This document shows positions 27,263-36,602 of a DNA stretch of 64,000 bases, piece after piece. The stretch lies in NCBI RefSeq assembly GCF_014201655.1, contig NZ_JACHEX010000002.1, positions 186,001 to 250,000 of the forward strand. Reading direction: 5' to 3'. A program made the translations under genes and the position numbers. The notes under the pieces were generated by a model. It searched no databases. It had not been told where the DNA came from and saw only the letters and a list, made by a program, of their open reading frames with translations. Each line of letters starts with the position of its first letter. The stretch's first letter is position 1. This DNA is from Thermosipho japonicus (GTDB lineage Bacteria; Thermotogota; Thermotogae; Thermotogales; Fervidobacteriaceae).

Positions 27263-29155
27263 TTATTTTCTTGGAGTAACTATAAATTCATCTAAAATTT
27301 GGTTTACTTTTTTCAACTTGTTATTCTCTTGCTTTCCAACCGCTTTTACTATAAATTGTATATGATCATCTTCTATATTCCCAATTATATAGTGTAAATA
27401 ACCTGCATATGCTGCCTTTGAAAATGGAAGGAAAGAAACATCACTTGAGTATAGACCAAAACCAAGTGGAGCACCTCCACCACCAGTTGTAACATACATA
27501 ATACCATCTTTGTAAAATCTCTCATAATGATGTATGTGTCCATTAAATACCACGGAAACTTTATATTTTACAAATAAATCATGCCAGGTTGGTCTAAATT
27601 GTTGCCCTCTGTTTTTCACATTTGAGAAAAATGGATGATGAAACAAAACAACTATGTAAGGTTTATTTGTATTTTTTAGATCATTTTCTAACCACTCAGT
27701 CTGGATTGAATCTTCGACGGTATTTTGTTCTACGTCACTATCAAGAAAAATGTAATGAACAGGTCCAATATCAAAAGAATACCACTGCTTATGGAAATCT
27801 CCTCCACCTTCGGCTGTCATAAATGCTTGATAGTACAATATAGAATTGTGTTCATGATTTCCAAGAGTTGGGAAAAGTGGAGTTGTTGAATAAAGATCAT
27901 GTACAGCATCAAAGAACCTATCCCAATCAATTGGAACAATTCCACTTTCCACAAGATCACCTGTGTGAAGAACAAACAATGCATTCTCTTTTGCCATTTC
28001 ATCACAAACTACTTTATGCCAATCATTATTTGTTCTTGTATCACCATATACTAGAAATTTATATCTCTCTTGACCAGCTGTTTTAAAATATACATTATCA
28101 ATTAATGAATTTCCCACAATTACAGTTGCTGCATAAGTAGTCATAGGTTTAAGGTTGTCAAGTTTAATCATATGGAAAGTATCGTACAAGTTATCAATTA
28201 CTTTGCTATGATCAAATAAAACTAATGCGGTAGAAGGTTTGTTTGTTCTAAAGGCAACATAAACACTATTAGTTGAGAGATCCGTAAGATACGGTTTCCA
28301 TTTAAAACCAAGATTTTCAGGAAGGTTTATTATAATCTTTCCATCTTCAACATCCTTAATTTCTAAATCAAGATTTAAAATTTGATATTTATAATTTCCT
28401 TGTGGTAGTGAAAAGACAAGTTCACCATCTTTTGATGTAGTTGAAACATCCAAAGGAATATAATTATTCAAAGCAACTACTTTTAAATCATTTATTGGAC
28501 GTCCCCTTTCATCAACAACTTTCATATTAAAAGTATCTTTTACCAGTTCAAGATCTTTTTTTAAGCTAAATACATCTTTATCAACAAGTATATCAAATTC
28601 AAAAGAAAATTTTCCATTGTCTATTTTTGGAGTTCTATTTAGTATCATAAGTGCCCCAATTCTGTACATAGACATTGAATTTGGAAATGAAATTGCATAT
28701 GCAACATGGCTACCTTGAACAAAATGATAATTTTTGCCTTTAAAAATTACAGGATTAACGTCACTGTCTTTGAAAAATACTCTTAATTCTTGTGAAGTAG
28801 AGTCAGTTGTGATTTTTACATGTAGCCCGTTTGAAATAAGTGAATATTCAGCTTTGACACTTTTATCCCCATTAGTACCAAAAGCAATTAACTTATCATT
28901 AAGTATTTGTGAGTTGTTAAAATACACTCTTTTTTTATCTAGTGCATAATATAAATTATCAATCGCATCATACATTACATCCTTTTGTGCAAGATTTTCA
29001 AGCACACCTTCTTTAGTAAAACTTGCTACAATTTTATTATTTGAAAGAATGTAATCACTATTACCCAAAAATGGTGTGATCCCTTTAAATGTTACACTGG
29101 TAAAAGAAATTACAGATACAAACATTAAAATTAGAATAAAAAGTTTCTTTTTCAT
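27263..29155 (-). CDS. Exported purple-acid-phosphatase-like metallophosphoesterase
   Basis: 630 residues from the ATG at 29155 (AAGGAGGG five bases upstream). Signal peptide (1-20), then an N-terminal beta domain with a carboxypeptidase-regulatory-like stretch (VVDERGRPINDLKVVAL, about 205-275), a fibronectin-like domain typical of purple acid phosphatases (about 295-375) and the catalytic domain. Metal ligands are visible: YGDTR, HTGDLVE, GNHEHN, LFHHPFF and GHIHHYE. It should hydrolyse phosphate esters outside the membrane. Native substrate unknown. No partner gene follows. Confidence 0.9.
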   Translation of the reverse strand: MKKKLFILILMFVSVISFTSVTFKGITPFLGNSDYILSNNKIVASFTKEGVLENLAQKDVMYDAIDNLYYALDKKRVYFNNSQILNDKLIAFGTNGDKSVKAEYSLISNGLHVKITTDSTSQELRVFFKDSDVNPVIFKGKNYHFVQGSHVAYAISFPNSMSMYRIGALMILNRTPKIDNGKFSFEFDILVDKDVFSLKKDLELVKDTFNMKVVDERGRPINDLKVVALNNYIPLDVSTTSKDGELVFSLPQGNYKYQILNLDLEIKDVEDGKIIINLPENLGFKWKPYLTDLSTNSVYVAFRTNKPSTALVLFDHSKVIDNLYDTFHMIKLDNLKPMTTYAATVIVGNSLIDNVYFKTAGQERYKFLVYGDTRTNNDWHKVVCDEMAKENALFVLHTGDLVESGIVPIDWDRFFDAVHDLYSTTPLFPTLGNHEHNSILYYQAFMTAEGGGDFHKQWYSFDIGPVHYIFLDSDVEQNTVEDSIQTEWLENDLKNTNKPYIVVLFHHPFFSNVKNRGQQFRPTWHDLFVKYKVSVVFNGHIHHYERFYKDGIMYVTTGGGGAPLGFGLYSSDVSFLPFSKAAYAGYLHYIIGNIEDDHIQFIVKAVGKQENNKLKKVNQILDEFIVTPRK

Positions 29156-29256
29156 ATAAACCCTCCTTTTCAAAAAATATTATTAAGTTTTTTCCATTTT
29201 TTAAATATCATTCAATTATACAATACAATAACAATAAATTCAAAGATAATAATTTT

Positions 29257-29285
29257 TTAAAACAGACCAGTATATATGATAAAAT
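29257..29285 (+). promoter_or_regulatory. Promoter of the corrinoid-GGDEF operon
   Basis: TTAAAA (29257-29262), 17 bases, TAAAAT (29280-29285), with an extended TG at 29277. It is 32 bases before the first ATG. Confidence 0.5.
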
Positions 29286-29317
29286 AATTTTTGAAAATAA
29301 TAGTTTGGAGGAATGTG

Positions 29318-29974
29318 ATGAACAATATTTCTGAAAAACTCTTAGAATATATGCTTGAAGGAAATAAAGTAATGACTGAAAAATTGTTCAAAGATATTTT
29401 TAATAAAAAAGATGCTCTTGTCTTCACTGAAAAAATCCTTACTGAAGTCATGGACAAGGTCGGTATAATGTGGGAAGCAGGTGAAATTTCTCTTGCACAG
29501 TATTATCTGATTGGTATTATTGCAGAAGAAATGGTAAATAAATGTTGCAAAAATAATTGTGAATCAAATGATGAAAAAAAACAAAATAATTTAAATATCG
29601 CAATCGTTACTTTGGAAGATTACCACGGACTTGGTAGAAAAATAGTTCTATCATTTTTGAATTCAGCAGGTTTTGTAGTTAAAGATTATGGTATTGGAAG
29701 AAAGGTTGATGAAGTTGTCAATCTTTCAGTTAAAGATAAAGTTGATATCTTGCTGGTATCTACATTAATGTTACCCGCTGCTTTGAAAGTAAAAGATCTA
29801 ACCGAAAAATTAAAAGAAAAAAATCCAGAAATAAAAATAGTTGTTGGAGGTGCACCTTTTAAAATTGACAAAAGTTTGTGGAAAGAGGTAAAAGCAAATG
29901 AATTTGGTGAAACAGCAACTGATGCAGTAAAAATCGTAAAAAGGATGGTAGAAAATGAAAAATATAACATCTAG
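29318..29974 (+). CDS. Corrinoid (B12)-binding protein, MtbC/MtaC-like
   Basis: 218 residues from the ATG at 29318, six bases after GGAGG. Residues 1-80 form the helical cap found in methyltransferase corrinoid proteins (LTEVMDKVGIMWEAGEISLAQ). Residues about 92-215 are the B12-binding Rossmann domain with the base-off motif D101-x-H103-x-x-G106 (DYHGLG), then LLVSTLMLPAA and VVGGAP. The His should ligate cobalt from below, as in methanol and methylamine corrinoid proteins. First gene of a three-gene operon; its end overlaps the next gene by 20 bases. Confidence 0.93.
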   Translation: MNNISEKLLEYMLEGNKVMTEKLFKDIFNKKDALVFTEKILTEVMDKVGIMWEAGEISLAQYYLIGIIAEEMVNKCCKNNCESNDEKKQNNLNIAIVTLEDYHGLGRKIVLSFLNSAGFVVKDYGIGRKVDEVVNLSVKDKVDILLVSTLMLPAALKVKDLTEKLKEKNPEIKIVVGGAPFKIDKSLWKEVKANEFGETATDAVKIVKRMVENEKYNI

Positions 29975-30983
29975 AGAAAGAACATTAAAAGCATTGTCAT
30001 ATAAAGAGCCAGATAAAGTACCACTCTTTTTAGCCTTCACATTTTATGGCGCAAAAGAGCTTGGTATAACAATAAAAGAATACTTTTCAAAGTCAGAAAA
30101 TGTTGTATATGCCCAAAGAAAATTAAGAGAAAAATATAATCATGATTTTTATTATGTATTTTTCTATGCTTCTCTTGAAATAGAAGCATTTGGAGGAGAA
30201 AGTATATTTATTGACAATGGCCCTCCAAATGCAGGAGAACCTATTATTAAAAAACTTTCAGATATTGATAACTTAAAAATCCCAGATGTAAGAAATTCTT
30301 TTGTCTTGAAGAAGGTTTTTGAGACTGAAAATGCATTAAAAAACACCGATATCCCTGTTATAGGGGTTATAATTTCTCCATTTTCACTTCCAATAATGCA
30401 AATGGGATTTGATAAATATATAGAATTAATATATTTTCAAAGAGATTATTTCTGGAAATTAATGAGAAAAAACATGGACTTTTCATCAAATTTTGCAAAC
30501 ACACAATTAAAAGCTGGTGCTGATATAATTGTATATTTTGATCCTCTTCTATCAACAGAAATGATGCCCAAAAAAGTTCTTAAAGAAACTGGTTTTTTAG
30601 TTGCAAAAGAAATGTTTAAAAAGATTGCAGGCCCTATTGCCATACATATGGCATCTGCTAGAGTATCAGATTCTGTAGAAGATATTATTGATCCAAAAGT
30701 AAGGGTAGTGAGTTTTGGAACAGACGATGATATAGAAAAACTAAAAGAAACTTTTAAAGGAAAAATTGCATTCGTTGGAAATCTTGATGGCATATCAATG
30801 AAACATTGGACAGTTAAAGAAGCTAAAGAAAAGGTTAAAAAATTAATACTAAAAGGTGCAAAAGGAGGAGGATTTATAATAGGTGATACTCATGGTGAAA
30901 TTCCATGGTATGTGAGTGAAGAGGTATTACTTTCAATTTCTGAGTCAGTACAAAAATATGGGACATATCCAATAAGAGGGTGA
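29955..30983 (+). CDS. MtaA/URO-D-fold corrinoid methyltransferase-like protein
   Basis: 342 residues with the uroporphyrinogen-decarboxylase fold (start SRERTLKALSYKEPDKVP, then VIGVIISPFSLPIMQMGFD and FVGNLDG). Next to a corrinoid protein this fold usually acts as a methylcobamide:acceptor methyltransferase (MtaA/MtbA/CmuA). In those enzymes zinc is held by H-x-C and a later Cys. Here the first site reads HMAS (His231, Ala233) and the later one GDTHGE (no Cys), so the usual zinc-thiolate site is absent. It may use another metal site, bind a ligand only, or act on a non-thiol acceptor. Function is inferred from fold and neighbours. Confidence 0.85.
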   Translation: MKNITSRERTLKALSYKEPDKVPLFLAFTFYGAKELGITIKEYFSKSENVVYAQRKLREKYNHDFYYVFFYASLEIEAFGGESIFIDNGPPNAGEPIIKKLSDIDNLKIPDVRNSFVLKKVFETENALKNTDIPVIGVIISPFSLPIMQMGFDKYIELIYFQRDYFWKLMRKNMDFSSNFANTQLKAGADIIVYFDPLLSTEMMPKKVLKETGFLVAKEMFKKIAGPIAIHMASARVSDSVEDIIDPKVRVVSFGTDDDIEKLKETFKGKIAFVGNLDGISMKHWTVKEAKEKVKKLILKGAKGGGFIIGDTHGEIPWYVSEEVLLSISESVQKYGTYPIRG

Positions 30984-30988
30984 AATAA

Positions 30989-32425
30989 TTGGAAAGAATT
31001 ACTTTCCTTATCTGTGAAAATTTTAGAAAAGAGTTTGAAACAGTATCTAAAAAGCTAAATGAAAAAATTGATATTATCACTTTCCCTTCTTTTTGTACTT
31101 TAAAAAAGGAAAATAGAAATTATAAAATAAAAGAGAAACTTTTAGAAAGCAAGAATTTAGTTATTTTTTGTTGTAAGTTTTGTGATATCTTAAAAAAGAT
31201 ACCAGAAAAATATTTAAATCAAATAAAGCTATACAAATTTGAAAACTGCTTTTACATGTTTGGAAAAACAAATATAGATAAATATCTTAGTAAAGGTGCA
31301 TATCTTGTAACTCCAGGATGGCTTGTTAGGTGGAAAGAAAATTTATCCTCATATGGTTTTGATAAAGAAACTGCACAAAGCTTTTTTAAAGAAATCACAA
31401 ATAAAATAGTCTTATTAAATACAAAAGTTGAAAAGAATATCGAAACTATATTAAAAGATTTTTCAAATTTTCTTGAATTGCCTTACACTATAGAAGACAT
31501 AGGACTTGATTATTTTGAACTTTTAATAAATAAAATTTTGGCAGAAATAAAAGCTGAAAAGAAAATAAAAGAACTTACTATAGAAAAAAGTAATTACATG
31601 GCAGCTTTCAATATTTTATCGAGAATATCAAGTTCAAAAATTGAGAAAGAAGATGAACTAATAAGTATAATAGTTGATCAAATTAAAATATTACTTTCTC
31701 CAGAAATAATAGAATATTTCCCATTTGAAGGAAATGATATTCTAAAAGGAGATGAATATAAAATAAACAATAACATTGAAATAATCGTAAAAATCAAATA
31801 CAACAATGAAATATATGGATTTTTAAAAGTTGGAAAATTTTTGTTCCATCAGTATTTTGATTCATACGTAAACTTTTTGGTAACTATCAAAGATGTCCTC
31901 GGACTTGCCATTTCAAATGTAAGAAAGATTGAAAAAATTCTAAACTTGGCAATTACTGATGCACTAACAGGTATATACAACAAAAACTATTTTGAATTAA
32001 AACTTTCAGAGGAAATAAATAGGTGTAAAAGGGAAGGAAAAACTTTTTCACTAATAATGTTTGATCTTGACAACTTTAAAGGAATTAACGATAAATATGG
32101 TCACCACTTTGGTGATAAAGTTTTAATTAAGGTAGCAGAAAAAGTCCAAAAAAGACTTAGAAAAACTGACTTCTTTTTTAGATGGGGTGGTGACGAATTT
32201 CTAATCATATTGCCAAACACTAATTTAGAAAATGCTGAAAAACTATCTAAAGAGCTTAAAAAAATTATTAATGAAATAAAAATTAAAAATGAAAAACTAA
32301 AAGCTAGCTTTGGAGTTGTAAGCTATAATGGCAAAGATGATCCTGAAGCAACCTTTAAAAAAGTTGATGAAGTTTTATATAAGGCAAAACAATCAGGAAA
32401 AGATAGAATTTGTGTTTACAAATAA
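30989..32425 (+). CDS. Diguanylate cyclase with DUF1638-like and GAF domains
   Basis: 478 residues from a TTG. Residues 1-165 resemble DUF1638, a cysteine-containing domain found beside corrinoid methyltransferase genes (ENCFYMFG, then KGAYLVTPGWLVRWKENL). Residues about 185-320 are GAF-like. The C-terminal GGDEF domain is complete: LTGIYNKNYFE, FDLDNFKGINDKYGH, and GGDEF at 400-404. The inhibitory site RKTD (391-394) lies exactly five residues before GGDEF, so product feedback is likely. It should make cyclic-di-GMP from GTP under control of the N-terminal domains. Five bases separate it from the methyltransferase gene, so one operon. Confidence 0.88.
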   Translation: MERITFLICENFRKEFETVSKKLNEKIDIITFPSFCTLKKENRNYKIKEKLLESKNLVIFCCKFCDILKKIPEKYLNQIKLYKFENCFYMFGKTNIDKYLSKGAYLVTPGWLVRWKENLSSYGFDKETAQSFFKEITNKIVLLNTKVEKNIETILKDFSNFLELPYTIEDIGLDYFELLINKILAEIKAEKKIKELTIEKSNYMAAFNILSRISSSKIEKEDELISIIVDQIKILLSPEIIEYFPFEGNDILKGDEYKINNNIEIIVKIKYNNEIYGFLKVGKFLFHQYFDSYVNFLVTIKDVLGLAISNVRKIEKILNLAITDALTGIYNKNYFELKLSEEINRCKREGKTFSLIMFDLDNFKGINDKYGHHFGDKVLIKVAEKVQKRLRKTDFFFRWGGDEFLIILPNTNLENAEKLSKELKKIINEIKIKNEKLKASFGVVSYNGKDDPEATFKKVDEVLYKAKQSGKDRICVYK

Positions 32426-32453
32426 ACAGCTCCCGATCGGGAGCTGTTTATTT
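32420..32453. terminator. Bidirectional terminator overlapping two stop codons
   Basis: Near-perfect palindrome of about 34 bases centred on 32436/32437 with core CAGCTCCC / GGGAGCTG. It includes the stop codon of the GGDEF gene (32423-32425) and reaches the first base of the fhs stop (32453-32455). Confidence 0.88.
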
Positions 32454-34108
32454 TATGATAGCCCGATTATATTTCCTTCTTCATCAATGTCTATATTAAC
32501 CGCATTTGGAATTTTTGAAAGCCCTGGCATTCTCATAATGTCACCGGCAAGTGCTACTATAAATCCTGCACCAGCTGAAAGTTCAAAGTCTCTTATTGTA
32601 AAAGTATAACCAGATGGTGCATTAATCTTTTTTGGATCATCAGAAATACTTGATTGTGTTTTTGCAACAATTACCGGTAGTGTATCATATCCATGCTTTC
32701 TTAAGAACTTCAATTTACTTTTTGCTTTATCGGTATAAATCACGTTCCCTGCCCTGTAAATTTCTTTTGCAAGTGTTTCAATTTTCTCCTCAAGACTCAT
32801 TTCAGAAGTTATTAAAGGTTTATACTGAGCTTCTTTTATGTTTTCAAGAACAAGATTTGCTAAATCAATAGCACCTTCTCCGCCCTTTTCAAAGGCATAA
32901 ACAAGTGCATGAGGAATTTCACAATTCTTTGAAAATTCATCTAATTCTCTTTGTGTATCACTTCCAAACACATTAAGAGCCACTACAACTGGAACGTTAT
33001 ATTTTTTCAAATTTTCAACATGAACTCTAAGATTTTCCATACCTTTTAACATAGCTTCAACATTTTCTTTGTCAAGCTCATCTTTCTTTACACCACCATG
33101 GTATTTTAAAGCTTTTATTGTAGCAACTACAACAACTGCATTTACATCGTAACCTGCTGTTGGTGAAACAAAATCAAGAAACTTTTCCGCACCTAAATCT
33201 GCTGCAAATCCTGCTTCTGTTACTACATAATCAGAAAGCTTTAATGCTAATTTTGTTGCAATTATACTATTTGTTCCATGGGCAATATTTGCAAATGGCC
33301 CTCCGTGTACAAATGCAGGTGTATTTTCAATTGTTTGAACAAGATTAGGTTTAATGGCATCTTTCAATAAAACTGCAAGTGCTCCTTCAATTTTTAAATC
33401 TTTTACTTTAATAAGCTTTTTGTCATAACTTTGAGCTACAACTATATTTGAAAGTCTTTCTTTTAGATCCTTAAGATCTTTAGCAAGACACAAAATAGCC
33501 ATAATTTCAGATGCAGCAGTAATTATAAATCCATCTTCACGTGGTTGTCCATTTGCACTTCCTCCAAGACCTACAACTATATTTCTAAGAGCCCTATCAT
33601 TCATATCCATGGTTCTTTTCCAATATATACGAGTGGGATCAATTCCAAGCTCATTTCCAAACTTTATATGTGCGTCTATTACTGCTGATATCAAATTATG
33701 AGCCGCTGAAACTGCGTGTATATCGCCGGTAAAATGAAGATTTATATTCTCCATCGGGAGAACTTGAGAATAGCCACCCCCAGCAGCCCCTCCTTTAATT
33801 CCAAATACCGGACCAAGTGATGGCTCTCTAAGTGTTACTATTGATTTTTTTCCGAGTCTATTTAACGCCATAGAAAGTCCTATACTTGTTGTTGTTTTAC
33901 CTTCTCCGGCTGGGGTTGGTGTCATTGCAGTTACCAAAATTAACTTTCCATCTTTGTTATTTTTAACTTTTTCCCATATTTTTAAATCAACTTTTGCTAT
34001 GTACTTTCCATATGGCTCTACATATTCTTCTGGTATGTCTATTTTTTCTGCTATTTTTGTTATTTTCTCCAATTTTGCTTCTCTTGCAATTACAATATCA
34101 GTTTTCAT
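32453..34108 (-). CDS. fhs: Formate-tetrahydrofolate ligase
   Basis: 551 residues from the ATG at 34108 (AAAGGAGTG six bases before). P-loop [10 protein letters not shown] (about 67-76), [22 protein letters not shown] and FTGDIHAV are family landmarks. It makes 10-formyl-THF from formate, THF and ATP, feeding purine and fMet synthesis. Its start overlaps the histidine kinase end by 11 bases, in the operon that begins at 36379. Confidence 0.97.
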   Translation of the reverse strand: MKTDIVIAREAKLEKITKIAEKIDIPEEYVEPYGKYIAKVDLKIWEKVKNNKDGKLILVTAMTPTPAGEGKTTTSIGLSMALNRLGKKSIVTLREPSLGPVFGIKGGAAGGGYSQVLPMENINLHFTGDIHAVSAAHNLISAVIDAHIKFGNELGIDPTRIYWKRTMDMNDRALRNIVVGLGGSANGQPREDGFIITAASEIMAILCLAKDLKDLKERLSNIVVAQSYDKKLIKVKDLKIEGALAVLLKDAIKPNLVQTIENTPAFVHGGPFANIAHGTNSIIATKLALKLSDYVVTEAGFAADLGAEKFLDFVSPTAGYDVNAVVVVATIKALKYHGGVKKDELDKENVEAMLKGMENLRVHVENLKKYNVPVVVALNVFGSDTQRELDEFSKNCEIPHALVYAFEKGGEGAIDLANLVLENIKEAQYKPLITSEMSLEEKIETLAKEIYRAGNVIYTDKAKSKLKFLRKHGYDTLPVIVAKTQSSISDDPKKINAPSGYTFTIRDFELSAGAGFIVALAGDIMRMPGLSKIPNAVNIDIDEEGNIIGLS

Positions 34109-35294
34109 CTTTTTCACTCCTTTCAACTACAAATGTGGTATATTTATCATCCTTAATGTAAATATTAAGCCCCATTTGATCACAAAGTTTCTTTACTATA
34201 TATAGTCCTAATCCATGACCTTTAGATTTTCTCGACTTATGAAATTTCTCAAATATCCTTTCTTTTAAATCATTGCTTATACCTTCTCCATGATCTGTTA
34301 CTTCTATTCTGCCTTGGTACAATTTTATCTCAATAGGTGCTTTCCCATGATATATAGCATTCTCAACTAAATTTTTAATTACAATCTCTAAAGCTTCTTT
34401 ATTGGCCAAAATTGTTCCATCTCCGATTATTTTAATTTTACTATCTTTATATCCTACTACTATCCCTTCAACTAGTGTTCTCAAATTAATTTGTTCCATA
34501 TCAAGTTCCAGATTTTTTGAAAGTAATATCATATTTTCAACCAAGTCTTTCATCTGTTTGGAAGTTTGAGAAATAGAATCTATAGCCTCTTTTAAAATTT
34601 GTTCATCTTTGTGACCCCATCTTTCAAGCATTTTCGAATAACCTATTAAGTTCGCTATCGGGGTTTTTAATTCATGAGATACATTTGAAACAAATTCTTC
34701 TTGAAGTTTGTAATTTTTTTCAACACGATCCATGAGTTCGTTAAATTTTTCAACAAGCTCATCTACCTCATCATGAGTATTTGGTTTTATAAATCTATAA
34801 CTTAAATTATCGCCTTTGATTTTTGAAAGCTCGCTGACAAAATTTCTTAAATGTTTTGTTGACTTCTTTGTTATAAAATATGTTAGAAAACTAATAAGTG
34901 ACAATGAAATAACAAAAATATACACAAAAATTTTCTTTATGTTATTTAAGTAATTTACTATAGGAGTAATATCTTTTCCAACTATCAAATTTTCTGCTTT
35001 TAAAAAAATGTAAGTTCTACCATTAATTTCAAACTTTCCTATTTTATTTATTGGCCCAATTTTGTAAGGATCAACAATAACAACCCCATCTTTTGAAATA
35101 TAAATATCATTTTTGGGATTGTGCATCCTTCCCATGGGTGTAATAAGCCATGGTCTAACACTTTCAATTAGATCTTTTTTAGTCGACTGATAGATCATTA
35201 ACCGAATACTTGAGTATAAAAGAATTAAAACTATTGCCATTGTAATAGCTGTAATAACAGTAGTTATATAAGTTACTTTAGATGAAATACTCAT
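34098..35294 (-). CDS. Membrane sensor histidine kinase, no adjacent regulator
   Basis: 398 residues: TM1 (about 9-33), extracytoplasmic loop (about 34-118), TM2 (about 120-142), HAMP (about 143-195), dimerisation helix with phospho-acceptor His207 (VSHELKTP), and an ATPase domain with N box [16 protein letters not shown] and GHGLGLYIV. All catalytic motifs are kept. No response regulator is in the window; the partner must lie elsewhere. ATGA overlap with hslO. Confidence 0.93.
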   Translation of the reverse strand: MSISSKVTYITTVITAITMAIVLILLYSSIRLMIYQSTKKDLIESVRPWLITPMGRMHNPKNDIYISKDGVVIVDPYKIGPINKIGKFEINGRTYIFLKAENLIVGKDITPIVNYLNNIKKIFVYIFVISLSLISFLTYFITKKSTKHLRNFVSELSKIKGDNLSYRFIKPNTHDEVDELVEKFNELMDRVEKNYKLQEEFVSNVSHELKTPIANLIGYSKMLERWGHKDEQILKEAIDSISQTSKQMKDLVENMILLSKNLELDMEQINLRTLVEGIVVGYKDSKIKIIGDGTILANKEALEIVIKNLVENAIYHGKAPIEIKLYQGRIEVTDHGEGISNDLKERIFEKFHKSRKSKGHGLGLYIVKKLCDQMGLNIYIKDDKYTTFVVERSEKDEN

Positions 35295-36154
35295 TTTTCT
35301 TCTTTTTCCTCCAAAATCTTTTCGATATCCTCTTTTTCAATATAATATTTTGTACTACACCATTTACACTCAACTTCAGCTTTTCCTTCATTTAACATTT
35401 CTTTCAGCTCATCTACTTTTAAAAGCTTTAATGACTCAACAGCCTTTTGATATGAACAATTACATTTGAATTCTACTTTTCTTTCTTCAATTTTTTCAAT
35501 TTTATCCCCAAATATATGTTTTACAGCATCTTCAACAGTATTATTCTCTAAAAACTTCGATATTGGAGTAACTTCTTTAAATTTTTTCTCAATTTCTAGT
35601 ATATCACTTTCAGGTAAATTTTTATCCAAAATTTGAATAACTATTCCACCGGCTTTTTTAATACCATTTTTGTCAACTAAAACTCCAAGTGCTATAGCAG
35701 TTGGGAGCTGCTCTGAAACAGCAAAATAATGTGCAAGATCCTCTGCTATTTCTCCGCTTACTAACTCAACTGGTGTAACATATGGAGTTTTTAAATTTAG
35801 ATCTCTTACTACCTTTAATGTACCTCTTCCTATAGCCTTTTTTAAATCAAATTTTCCAAGTTCGTTTGTCATTGTTTCAACTATCTTTGGGATAACGTAG
35901 CCTCTTACAGTACCATCACTTTTTGCTTGAGAAGCTATGTACTTTATTTGATTTGAACCTTCTATAATATAGGTTAATGTTTCTTTTTCAGAAAGCCAAG
36001 GAATCATTAATGCAGCTCCAGTCAACAATCTTCCTAATGCTACCGCAGAAATTGGAGAAAGTCCATGTTTTTCTGTTGCAGTCCTAACAATTTGTGTACT
36101 ATCTATAACTGAAAACCTAACAAGAGCCTTGTAAACAATACCATTTTTCAACAT
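35291..36154 (-). CDS. hslO: Hsp33 redox-regulated chaperone
   Basis: 287 residues. Hsp33 fold pattern (GRLLTGAALM, then SDGTVRGYV) with the redox zinc centre at the C-terminus: C231-x-C233 and C263-x-x-C266. Oxidation releases zinc and switches on holdase activity. Good site AAGGGTGG before the ATG; 15 bases after the small upstream gene. In an anaerobe it would protect during oxygen exposure. Confidence 0.96.
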   Translation of the reverse strand: MLKNGIVYKALVRFSVIDSTQIVRTATEKHGLSPISAVALGRLLTGAALMIPWLSEKETLTYIIEGSNQIKYIASQAKSDGTVRGYVIPKIVETMTNELGKFDLKKAIGRGTLKVVRDLNLKTPYVTPVELVSGEIAEDLAHYFAVSEQLPTAIALGVLVDKNGIKKAGGIVIQILDKNLPESDILEIEKKFKEVTPISKFLENNTVEDAVKHIFGDKIEKIEERKVEFKCNCSYQKAVESLKLLKVDELKEMLNEGKAEVECKWCSTKYYIEKEDIEKILEEKEEK

Positions 36155-36169
36155 ATAAAACCACCCTTC

Positions 36170-36379
36170 TTAATTAAGATATTTTTCAGTAACCCTCTTA
36201 ACTGCTTCAAAATTATCTGAAAACATTACCCTTTTGACTTCAAAATCAATAAGTTTGTTTTTGTAAATCGTTTCAAGAATGTTATCGACATGAGATTGAG
36301 ATGGGACAAAAAGTATTGGTAAAATATGGTACTCTTTTTCTCCAAGAAGAACTAGCCAATAGTAAGGGGTGTTCCTCAT
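36170..36379 (-). CDS. Small protein of unknown function
   Basis: 69 residues from the ATG at 36379 (AGGAGGTGG, four bases). Begins MRNTPYYWLVLLGEKEYHIL and is soluble, with a short beta hairpin pattern then helices. I do not recognise a family. It leads the hslO-kinase-fhs operon and has a structured leader of about 115 bases. The frame continues upstream but without a site. Confidence 0.65.
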   Translation of the reverse strand: MRNTPYYWLVLLGEKEYHILPILFVPSQSHVDNILETIYKNKLIDFEVKRVMFSDNFEAVKRVTEKYLN

Positions 36380-36400
36380 AATTCCACCTCCTATGAAGTT

Positions 36401-36447
36401 TTTTGGTAAAGCTTGTTTCCGTTTACAAAATGTTGCTGGTGGAACAT
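36401..36447 (-). promoter_or_regulatory. Structured mRNA leader of the hslO operon
   Basis: Two hairpins on the minus-strand transcript: ATGTT / AACAT (36447-36443 with 36434-36430, loop of eight), and directly after it TTTTGTAAA pairing with TTTAC-C-AAAA (36430-36422 with 36410-36401, one bulged C; the first A/T base can be shared). They end about ten bases before the AGGAGG site. Possibly a translation switch; no known riboswitch class recognised. Confidence 0.4.
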
Positions 36448-36496
36448 GGGACACAATAAGAAAAAATAAAAAGATGGAGAGAAAATTAGAAATGCA

Positions 36497-36507
36497 ATTA
36501 TATTATA
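36497..36507 (-). promoter_or_regulatory. Promoter of the hslO operon
   Basis: Minus strand TATAATATAAT gives two overlapping -10 boxes; TTAGTT lies 17 bases upstream of the first. Leader of about 115 bases. Confidence 0.45.
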
Positions 36508-36552
36508 CAACATTTTTTTAAAAAAACTAAATTCTTTTAATTAAATTTTAGT

Positions 36553-36563
36553 TGTGGTAAAAT
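36553..36563 (+). promoter_or_regulatory. Candidate promoter of the recJ-to-hpf run
   Basis: TGTGGTAAAAT, the same -10 with TGTGG as at the cyclase gene. No clear -35. It lies 40 bases before the recJ GTG. Confidence 0.4.
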
Positions 36564-36602
36564 AATTACAAAAGAAAAAATAAAAAAGAAAGGAGTAGGA
36601 TA

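Noticed and set aside
30446-30793. Minus-strand frame of 115 codons in the methyltransferase gene
   Set aside because: Antisense shadow with Ser/Phe-rich content.
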